32,600 nucleotides of DNA from a virus: positions 1 to 32,600 of IMG/VR virus record IMGVR_UViG_3300037502_001966. One strand, given 5' to 3'. Below are positions 21,864-27,126 of the stretch, piece by piece. Both the position numbers and the translations under genes were made by a program. Positions within the stretch are counted from its first letter, which is position 1. Every line of letters begins with the position of its first letter. The notes beneath the pieces were generated by a model, which saw nothing but the letters and a program-made list of their open reading frames with translations, was not told the origin of the DNA and searched no databases.

Positions 21864-22326
21864 AATCAATTCCATTTCCTTTTAACTTTCTTTGCGTTTC
21901 GCCTATGCTTTTAATAACTTGCATCATCAAGTTTTTTTCTGCTTCACTCACTTTTTTAGGGTCGAACGTTGCGATCTCGTCCGAGAAATCTTCTGACAAC
22001 TCGCACGTTTCGCCGATCAAATTGTTTATATCAACAATCATTTTTTGAATCTCTTCGTTTTTTTGCATGATGGCATCTGCGAGGTCAATCGCCGATCTCC
22101 TAGGGTATCGAGCTATAATGTCTTTTTGATCGACAACTATTTCTTCGTTAGCCAAGGAATCTGCAATAATCTTGTTCGCGTCATGAATAAATACCTTATC
22201 TTTTACAAGTTTCGCAAACTCTATGATCTCGTTTTGATCCATGACTTTCTCGCGCCCGTCAGGCAACGACACGCAACCGAGTTTTATTCTATGGTTATAA
22301 CTAACTCTATACATTTTTTCTTTCAT
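21853..22326 (-). CDS. Helical early protein, unknown function
   Basis: About 157 residues from the ATG at 22326, with GGAG nine bases upstream. An upstream TTG at 22350 would place the N-terminus in the Shine-Dalgarno and is unlikely. It is charged and mostly helical, with segments DQNEIIEFAKLVKDKVFIHD and AIDLADAIMQKNEEIQKMI, and resembles no family I know. It lies between the ssDNA-binding-like protein and ThyX-like gene and directly after a C15/G15 tract, so its expression may depend on that leader. A replication accessory role is only a contextual guess. Confidence 0.7.
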   Translation of the reverse strand: MKEKMYRVSYNHRIKLGCVSLPDGREKVMDQNEIIEFAKLVKDKVFIHDANKIIADSLANEEIVVDQKDIIARYPRRSAIDLADAIMQKNEEIQKMIVDINNLIGETCELSEDFSDEIATFDPKKVSEAEKNLMMQVIKSIGETQRKLKGNGIDYDD

Positions 22327-22341
22327 TTCATTTCTCTCCTT

Positions 22342-22391
22342 TTTCGCCAACCCCCCCCCCCCCCCATCACTAGGAGGGGAATGGCTTTTTG
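22342..22391 (-). promoter_or_regulatory. Leader hairpin with a G15 homopolymer
   Basis: On the coding strand GCCA, TTCCCCTCC, a short loop, fifteen G (22351-22365 as C on plus) and TTGGC can fold into one stem whose CCCC arm can slide along the G run. It lies between the DUF2815 stop and the Shine-Dalgarno of the next gene. Its sequence resembles the 22979-22997 hairpin, including the following ATTC and A-rich flank. Confidence 0.6.
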
Positions 22392-22397
22392 TTTATC

Positions 22398-22946
22398 TTA
22401 CAAAAAATCGTCTTCGTCAATTGGTTTTGGTTTTGGCTTGGCGATATCCCCGAAGTCGCTCAACACGCTTGATCCGCCTCCGTCAAGTCGCTCTCCATCT
22501 TGTAATTTTATCAGTCCGTTCAATCCGCACGCAACCCCGTGCCGAATCTTATTATACGAGTACCCATAAAGATTAACACTTACAGCCCCATAGCATCCAG
22601 AGTATATCACGTCTGGGTTTGTAATGTGCTCGTGATCTGCATCAACCACAAGAGGCTTTTTTTTGCTTGATGCGTTGAAAAAGTAATTACCTGCATAAAC
22701 TGGATCGCCCTCACGCTCGGCATCACCATCGCGCAAACAACTCTGAAAACCGTTCGGCTTTTTACCACCGAATACATCGTCGATCTCTTTTTTGATAGCG
22801 GCGCGCATTTTTTCAATGTTTTCGGTATCAGTTTTCGGAAATAAAATTGACACGCTGTACTTAGGCTCTGACCCATTAAATCCTTTAGGCTCTAAAACAG
22901 TTACGTAGCTAAAACGAACATTTTTTAAAACTACTTTTGTCGACAT
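22398..22946 (-). CDS. DUF2815 protein, ssDNA-binding-like
   Basis: This 182-residue protein starts KVVLKNVRFSYVTVLEPKGF, with a later KYSVSILFPKTDTENIEKM and a middle YAGNYFFNASSKKKPLVVD, the DUF2815 pattern. DUF2815 proteins have an OB-like fold related to phage ssDNA-binding proteins (T7 gp2.5 type). The Pro/Lys-rich linker and acidic C-terminal tail ending DEDDFL are characteristic of ssDNA-binding proteins, where the tail recruits partners. The start at 22946 has AAGGGG 11 bases upstream, a weak site. It follows DUF2800, the usual pairing in Clostridia and Bacillota phages. Confidence 0.85.
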   Translation of the reverse strand: MSTKVVLKNVRFSYVTVLEPKGFNGSEPKYSVSILFPKTDTENIEKMRAAIKKEIDDVFGGKKPNGFQSCLRDGDAEREGDPVYAGNYFFNASSKKKPLVVDADHEHITNPDVIYSGCYGAVSVNLYGYSYNKIRHGVACGLNGLIKLQDGERLDGGGSSVLSDFGDIAKPKPKPIDEDDFL

Positions 22947-22978
22947 TTTTTAAGCATCCCCTTTTTTTGTTTTGTCCA

Positions 22979-22997
22979 CCCCTCTATGACAGAGGGG
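22979..22997. promoter_or_regulatory. Hairpin CCCCTCT-N5-AGAGGGG upstream of DUF2815
   Basis: Perfect 7-bp stem with a five-base loop, about 30 bases before the DUF2815 start. No T run follows on either strand at once, so it is not a terminator; the AGAGGGG arm could mask or mimic a Shine-Dalgarno. It matches the layout of the G15 hairpin upstream of the next gene. Confidence 0.6.
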
Positions 22998-23014
22998 CGA
23001 ATGCGTTTTTTGCT

Positions 23015-23062
23015 ACCGACTTACCGACTTACCGACTTACCGACTTACCGACTTACCGCCTT
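23015..23062. repeat. 8-bp tandem repeat, ACCGACTT x 6
   Basis: Five perfect copies of ACCGACTT (23015-23054) and a sixth with one change (23055-23062). On the transcribed strand this reads as AAGTCGGT repeats. It overlaps the stop of the 23053-23139 micro-ORF and lies between it and the DUF2815 leader hairpin. Confidence 0.92.
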
Positions 23063-23139
23063 GTGGTCATCCAAGACCACCGATCCGCTCTGCTAACAAG
23101 GGCATACAACGCCTTTGCGATCAACTGCTTGATCATCAT
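23053..23139 (-). CDS. Micro-ORF of 27-28 residues after promoter P2
   Basis: ATG at 23139 or 23136, with GGAGG five or eight bases upstream, one of the best Shine-Dalgarno sites here, 20 bases below P2. The peptide runs MMIKQLIAKALYALVSRADR with a Trp-rich, basic end and looks amphipathic. Its stop lies in the first 8-bp repeat. It may be a leader peptide controlling DUF2815 downstream or a short functional peptide. No homologue is recognised and conservation is unknown. Confidence 0.5.
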   Translation of the reverse strand: MMIKQLIAKALYALVSRADRWSWMTTRR

Positions 23140-23159
23140 CACCACCTCCTTATAGTTAT

Positions 23160-23188
23160 ATCATATCATATCCGACAATGTGTGTCAA
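23160..23188 (-). promoter_or_regulatory. Early promoter P2 with operator
   Basis: TTGACA (23183-23188), 17 bases, TATGAT (23160-23165). Within it GACA-N5-TGTC forms a dyad over the -35 and spacer, and GATATGATATGAT holds the -10. It sits after the DUF2800 stop and drives the micro-ORF and DUF2815 onward. Confidence 0.8.
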
Positions 23189-23208
23189 TGCCTTTTCTAA
23201 ACTTTTTT

Positions 23209-24360
23209 TCACCCCTGTATTTCCCATGGTTCGAGTGCGTCGCGTTTATCGCTTGTTCGCGCGATAGTAGGCTTGCCGTCTGACTTTTTTATATACTTGC
23301 CTAATACTTTAGAGAATGTATCTTTTCCGATGCTCCTTTCTAATTCCGCAGGAGTTTTGAGAGTTAAAATATCAACGTCAATACCTTCTTCCTGTAGTGC
23401 TGTGTTTATCGTTGTTATGTCGGCGATAAAGGATCTTGACCCTCTTCCCTGTACGAGTTTATACCCATCGATTGCCGTTCCTTTTTTCATCGTTTTCAAC
23501 GCAAAGTCCTTAACTTCTTCGCACCAACTTTTTATATCGTCAACCACTTCGAGCAGTTTTGCAATCTCTTTTACGTCCATTTTTTCGACCTCCACGTCTT
23601 TATAGTTATCAAATGTTTCTACTGCTAATTGTTTGTATAATGGACAAATTGGTTTAGCAGTACAGTACTTGCAGTGATCGCCTTTTGCGCAATCAGACGA
23701 CGATGGTGTTTTGCCTATCTGAGCCATAATGAGTAGATCGTAGCACCGTTCCGCCCGTGGAGCGAGATCGTTTTTGGCAAAGCGCAGTAGATCGCTTGGT
23801 GTTGTGATCCATGTCCTATACGACTCAAGTCGCGGCTGTGCGATATGCAGTGTCACGGTATCGATATCAACAAGGCCGATCATATATCCTAAAGCATCTA
23901 AAACACCCAAAGCGTATATCATTAATTGCACGTTGTTTTCTACCTCAACTGGTATATAACCAGTTTTATAGTCAACTACATGTAATTCTTTAGACTTTCG
24001 ATCATACATCCAGTAATCTACTGTGCCAGTGCATCCACGTATCCATCTGCCGAGCGTGACTACATCCTCTACTCCGTAACGTACCTCGTTTTTCGGTTGT
24101 AAAGATGCGATATAATTCGCGTACTTAACCGCTAGTAATTCCGACTCGCTTTTTTGTTCAACCTTATAATCTTTAATTGTGAGAATCTTTTCTGCGACCT
24201 CGTGCGACTCTGTGCCTTGTAGCGCTTGCGGCGATGCGGTCTCTGATACACCAGATGATCGCACCATCGACTCCAATGCCGCGCTTGCAGGGCATGCCAT
24301 CCACCTGTGCGCCTTAGATGCCCCGAGTGCGCTGTGCTGACGGCTTTTATGGTCAATCAT
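23209..24360 (-). CDS. DUF2800 protein, PD-(D/E)XK nuclease-like with Fe-S cysteines
   Basis: This 383-residue protein starts with the DUF2800 hallmark ALGASKAHRWMACPASAAL. It then has ELHVVDYKTGY, the Asp...x-Lys-type nuclease core of the RecB/Cas4 fold. Three closely spaced Cys in HCKYCTAKPICPLYK, with another in SSDCAKGD, resemble the Cas4-type iron-sulfur site. Such proteins accompany DUF2815 in phage replication modules and are thought to be exonuclease or recombination factors. Start at the ATG at 24360, eight bases after AAGGGGGT and directly after the upstream stop. The C-terminal ~90 residues (after DGYKLVQGRGSRSF) contain helices of unknown use. Activity is inferred from fold only. 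Confidence 0.87.
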   Translation of the reverse strand: MIDHKSRQHSALGASKAHRWMACPASAALESMVRSSGVSETASPQALQGTESHEVAEKILTIKDYKVEQKSESELLAVKYANYIASLQPKNEVRYGVEDVVTLGRWIRGCTGTVDYWMYDRKSKELHVVDYKTGYIPVEVENNVQLMIYALGVLDALGYMIGLVDIDTVTLHIAQPRLESYRTWITTPSDLLRFAKNDLAPRAERCYDLLIMAQIGKTPSSSDCAKGDHCKYCTAKPICPLYKQLAVETFDNYKDVEVEKMDVKEIAKLLEVVDDIKSWCEEVKDFALKTMKKGTAIDGYKLVQGRGSRSFIADITTINTALQEEGIDVDILTLKTPAELERSIGKDTFSKVLGKYIKKSDGKPTIARTSDKRDALEPWEIQG

Positions 24361-24361
24361 G

Positions 24362-24769
24362 TCAATTTACCCCCTTAATCAATCTGTTGAGCACCGCGTG
24401 CGCTAGTGCATAATCAGACTCTTTCAAGTCGTCAATCTTTGTACAGTTAAAAATACATGTCATTGCGTCTGCTACTCTTTTTTTTCCTACTGCGGAAACT
24501 GCTGTTAGACACATCGTCGATACAGACTGTTTATTGATCGCGGTGTCTGGGATGTAGTCAGAGACATCCTCGCCGATAGCGTCAATAAACTGCTTAACTC
24601 CTACTAAAACTTGGTGTATCGAGTTCACCGATTCTGTCACTTGTGACCTAGCTGTCGCGCGCTGTGAGGGGTCTTTTAGTACGTCAATTACTTTTTCGCA
24701 CTCTGGCATTGCTCTTTTGACCAAAAAAGTATTAACCTCATACAAAACTCGAGATGCCAACGATTGCAC
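24362..24769 (-). CDS. Early protein, unknown function
   Basis: This 135-residue protein starts at the GTG at 24769, nine bases after GAGGAGG that lies within the end of the preceding gene, so translation is probably coupled. Helical throughout, with segments VTESVNSIHQVLVGVKQFID and STMCLTAVSAVGKKRVADAM. I recognise no family and no catalytic motif. As the second early gene it probably acts in takeover or prepares replication, but this is position-based. It overlaps the small membrane protein gene. Confidence 0.7.
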   Translation of the reverse strand: MQSLASRVLYEVNTFLVKRAMPECEKVIDVLKDPSQRATARSQVTESVNSIHQVLVGVKQFIDAIGEDVSDYIPDTAINKQSVSTMCLTAVSAVGKKRVADAMTCIFNCTKIDDLKESDYALAHAVLNRLIKGVN

Positions 24770-24929
24770 TACTCATCACCTCCTCGTGTAATAACTTAAT
24801 CGCGCAAATGAACGCCAAAGCGACAAAGGCAATAATCGATGCAATCATGAGCATCGCCATGGCAACGATTAACGGAGCAAATACATCCACGATCTTCGAT
24901 ATCATGTCTTTTCTGCGGCTATAATACAT
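24738..24929 (-). CDS. Small membrane protein, first early gene
   Basis: This 63-residue protein has one long or two short hydrophobic helices at about residues 16-45 (FAPLIVAMAMLMIASIIAFV onward), a positively charged N-terminal end (SRRKD) and a short C-terminal tail. The charge pattern suggests an inner-membrane protein with its N-terminus inside. The ATG at 24929 has GGAGG nine bases upstream and lies ~30 bases below P1. The earliest phage genes often block superinfection or host functions at the membrane. No family is recognised. Confidence 0.72.
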   Translation of the reverse strand: MYYSRRKDMISKIVDVFAPLIVAMAMLMIASIIAFVALAFICAIKLLHEEVMSSAIVGISSFV

Positions 24930-24958
24930 ATATAATCACCTCCCTCTTATATAAGTAC

Positions 24959-24987
24959 ATCATATCATATCGGACAATGCGTGTCAA
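24959..24987 (-). promoter_or_regulatory. Early promoter P1 with operator
   Basis: TTGACA (24982-24987), 17 bases, TATGAT (24959-24964). Its spacer carries GACA-N5-TGTC and a GATATGATATGAT core as in P2 and P3. It opens the early operon next to iteron element IR-R. Confidence 0.8.
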
Positions 24988-25004
24988 CAACTTATTTCAA
25001 CTTT

Positions 25005-25277
25005 TTTTATGTTCCAGTGTTCCAGTCGTGTTCCAGTTGGTGTTCCACTAGGTTTAAGATTGAAAAGCCTTATATTATCTATATATTATATATACTGTTC
25101 CAGTGTTCCAGTAGAATAGTATAAATAGTATAGATATATTATTATAATATTTCAGCTATATAGGGAATTTATTGGAACAACTGGAACACGTCTATTCTTA
25201 AGTTTGAAAAGCCTTATATATACTAAAGTTTAAACACTTGTGCTATTGGAACGTCATTGGAACACGACTGGAACAAA
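25005..25277. repeat. Iteron element IR-R, inverted copy of 15143-15430
   Basis: Non-coding, with 11 boxes: GTTCC begins at 25011, 25019, 25030, 25042, 25097 and 25105, and GGAAC at 25174, 25183, 25248, 25259 and 25270. Box spacings (8, 11, 12; 8; 9; 11, 11) mirror those of IR-L read in reverse. Two TTGAAAAGCCTTATAT-like blocks sit in direct orientation, and between the central boxes is an AT-rich core of TATA-rich DNA. The differences are scattered substitutions and small indels, so the two copies are old or under shared constraint. The element lies between the lysis terminator and promoter P1, away from readthrough. The 24930-25316 gap contains only this element, P1 and the terminator. Confidence 0.9.
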
Positions 25278-25309
25278 AAAAGCCCACCAACGATAATCGT
25301 TAGCAGGCT
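25275..25309 (-). terminator. Rho-independent terminator after the amidase (late operon end)
   Basis: 13-bp stem on the minus strand (arms 25281-25293 and 25297-25309) with a TTA loop followed by seven T. Three of its pairs are G-U, and these become mismatches on the plus strand, so it is strong only in the direction of the late transcript. It ends the lysis module just before IR-R. Confidence 0.9.
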
Positions 25310-25316
25310 TTTTTTA

Positions 25317-25904
25317 TTATTTTAATTTTAGCTTTAATTTATATACATCTATTAGCGATTCTGCGATGCACTTAGCAACTAGTTTACGATACGACTCGCT
25401 CCGTAGCAACAACACCTCTTCTCTTGAGGTCATGAATCCTGCCTCTATAAGGATCGTAGGGCATTTGCAGGCATTGAGGACAAAAAGGTCGTTGCGTTGC
25501 TTAACTCCGCGATCCCTCAACTTTGTAGCGGCCACAAGTCGCCGCTGCACATTTAGCGCCAGCGCAAGCGACTCGCGGTAGCGCTCTGTCGCCGGAGGGT
25601 CGTCATCGATCAATGTTTCAATACCTTTCGCCGTTGACCATTCATTACCCGAAGCATTGGCATGGATAGACACGCATACATCGGCTTTTAAATCGTTTAC
25701 CTTCTTGCATCTATCGCGTAAAGGAACATCTGAATCTTTGTTATCAGTCCGAAATGTACTGCAATTGTATAACGATAAAATACGTTGCAATTCATTAGCT
25801 ACTGCAGAGTTAAATGTATATTCCCTTAACAGTCCGTCTGGTGATCGCTTTCCCGCAGTGGCTGGGCCGTGCCCCGCGTCAATCGCTATGATCATCGTCA
25901 TCAT
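25317..25904 (-). CDS. N-acetylmuramoyl-L-alanine amidase (endolysin), Amidase_3
   Basis: This 195-residue single-domain endolysin is expected to cut the amide between muramic acid and the stem peptide at the end of infection. Zinc ligands and catalytic Glu are present: His12 in AIDAGHG, Glu28 in LREYTFN, His81 in VSIHANA, and Glu154 in ILIEAGFM. It has no cell-wall binding domain or signal peptide, so it needs a holin to cross the membrane. The last residues (KLKLKLK) form a short basic tail. The first ATG overlaps the preceding stop region; the fourth codon is also ATG. It is followed by a strong terminator, making it the final late gene. Confidence 0.94.
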   Translation of the reverse strand: MMTMIIAIDAGHGPATAGKRSPDGLLREYTFNSAVANELQRILSLYNCSTFRTDNKDSDVPLRDRCKKVNDLKADVCVSIHANASGNEWSTAKGIETLIDDDPPATERYRESLALALNVQRRLVAATKLRDRGVKQRNDLFVLNACKCPTILIEAGFMTSREEVLLLRSESYRKLVAKCIAESLIDVYKLKLKLK

Positions 25905-26169
25905 CCCCCCAGTCCTCGATCATGCCGTTGCGCTCGTTTTTTTTTGCTTTTTTTTCAATTTCTTCCAAAAGGGTTTGAAAATCGCGGAATGAGAAATCTT
26001 TAGTTTCTTTAATACCTAACTGTCTTTCAATTCTGTTTAGCGATCTTTTCATTCTGTAAACAATATTGTCCATTCTTAGGCAAGCCGCTAGCGCAAAAAG
26101 CGCAAGAGCTGCAGCCAAAAAAGCCAGTGCCTCAAACTGTGGGGTCGAGTCATACATCACTTTTATCAT
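25879..26169 (-). CDS. Small single-span membrane protein of the lysis module
   Basis: This is a 96-residue protein with one hydrophobic helix (FLAAALALFALAACL, about residues 17-32), then a charged helical region (IVYRMKRSLNRIERQLGIKE, EEIEKKAKKNERN) and an Asp-rich end (DWGDDDDDH). It lies between holin and endolysin and overlaps both. Such proteins can be a second holin, a pinholin, an antiholin or a spanin-like factor; Gram-positive phages do not need a spanin. The start could be the first ATG at 26169 or the ATG at 26157. Confidence 0.72.
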   Translation of the reverse strand: MIKVMYDSTPQFEALAFLAAALALFALAACLRMDNIVYRMKRSLNRIERQLGIKETKDFSFRDFQTLLEEIEKKAKKNERNGMIEDWGDDDDDHSD

Positions 26170-26599
26170 TTTTTTTCATTTTTTCATGATTGCCAAAAAC
26201 TTCCAACGCTTTCTGCAAAACTTGCGGCACTGGAAGTCCTAAGTTTTTGTAATTTTCCATTAAACTTATGGATTCATTCGCGATAAAAAACGCAATTACC
26301 CCACTACAAATAACGGTCGTTTGCAGGTATAAATCGATCTGATAGGCAAAAGCCACCATCCCAAGTATCGCTACTTTTTTAATTACACCAAAATGCGCTT
26401 TTGACGACGATAATTTTTTGTTAATTATAGCAAGTAAAACTCCAGTTAAATAATCAAGGATCATTGCGTATATTAAAATTAAATGGAGTTGTGTAAACTC
26501 GCCAAAAAGCGCTGCGCTCATTGCCGCTAAAATGGACACGATTGCGCTCACCCCCACTCTTCTGTGCAACGTTTTTTTGTCAATTGCGATTGAGTCCAA
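26150..26599 (-). CDS. Holin, toxin-secretion/phage-lysis type
   Basis: This 149-residue protein has three or more hydrophobic helices: VSAIVSILAAMSAALF, LILIYAMILDYLTGVLLAII and VICSGVIAFFIANESISL. LIYAMILDYLTG is the conserved core of the phage_holin_4 (Cph1/TcdE) family, and the family often ends with ESISLMEN followed by a soluble segment LPVPQVLQKALEVF. The TTG at 26599 has GGAGG seven bases upstream. It would release the amidase at a timed moment. The overlap of its end with the next small protein suggests coupled expression. Confidence 0.88.
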   Translation of the reverse strand: MDSIAIDKKTLHRRVGVSAIVSILAAMSAALFGEFTQLHLILIYAMILDYLTGVLLAIINKKLSSSKAHFGVIKKVAILGMVAFAYQIDLYLQTTVICSGVIAFFIANESISLMENYKNLGLPVPQVLQKALEVFGNHEKMKKNDKSDV

Positions 26600-26638
26600 G
26601 ATCTCCCCTCCTCTATACTCTATATGCCGAAAATTCAG

Positions 26639-26770
26639 TTACGTTAATTGCTCTCCTGTAATCGACTCGTACTGCTCTTTTGTGATTACACCTTTTGCAA
26701 CGGCTTTCGCCACCATAGCTTTATTCCACAAACCTTTTTCGTAATAAGATTTAATTGTTTCAAAGTTCAT
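26639..26770 (-). CDS. XkdX family small protein
   Basis: 43 residues, MNFETIKSYYEKGLWNKAM followed by a VAKGVIT/EQYESITGE pattern that is the XkdX hallmark (helix, Gly-x-Ile-Thr, then Tyr-x-x-Ile-Thr-Gly-Glu). It is found at the tail-to-lysis boundary of many Bacillota phages. AAGGAGG lies about eight bases before the ATG. The role is unknown. Confidence 0.88.
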   Translation of the reverse strand: MNFETIKSYYEKGLWNKAMVAKAVAKGVITKEQYESITGEQLT

Positions 26771-26786
26771 TGTTTATTCCTCCTTA

Positions 26787-27125
26787 TTAATTATCTTGCA
26801 ACATAATCATATAGTCTAGCCGTGCCACAATCGCTTCGCTGGCTAAAACTTCGGCGGATGGCTCTGGCGGCGGCGGCGGGGCGTTGAGGATATCCTCAAT
26901 GGCTTTAATCGCTTTGACGGGATCAGACTCCGTAATTCCGTAGTTAGTTTTTAATATCGCTAAGTTATCGAAGCTATTAAGTACGCCACCCGTCTCTGTG
27001 ATGACGACCGTAGTCGCTGGATTCTCTGCCCATCCCCATTTTGCAAAAACGTCTTGAGGTGTTAGCTTTCCGCCCACTGGAGGGTACAAGTTTGTTTTTT
27101 TATCCCAGATAGTATATTTGATCAT
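26787..27125 (-). CDS. Tail-end hypothetical protein, possible fibre-associated
   Basis: 112 residues, starting with an N-terminal domain (MIKYTIWDKKTNLYPPVGGK, then DVFAKWGWAEN) and ending after a Pro-rich hinge (APPPPPEPS) with a C-terminal helix. It stands between the Kelch-like protein and XkdX, where SPbeta/PBSX-type phages carry short tail-fibre assembly or accessory genes. It begins one base after the previous stop with only a weak Shine-Dalgarno, so it is probably co-translated. I recognise no certain family. Confidence 0.7.
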   Translation of the reverse strand: MIKYTIWDKKTNLYPPVGGKLTPQDVFAKWGWAENPATTVVITETGGVLNSFDNLAILKTNYGITESDPVKAIKAIEDILNAPPPPPEPSAEVLASEAIVARLDYMIMLQDN

Positions 27126-27126
27126 T

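Noticed and set aside
22979-22997. Transcription terminator ahead of DUF2815
   Set aside because: No T run directly follows either arm, and termination there would cut off the gene it precedes.
23015-23062. CRISPR array in the 8-bp repeats
   Set aside because: Repeat units are only 8 bp with no spacers between them; the array is a simple tandem repeat.
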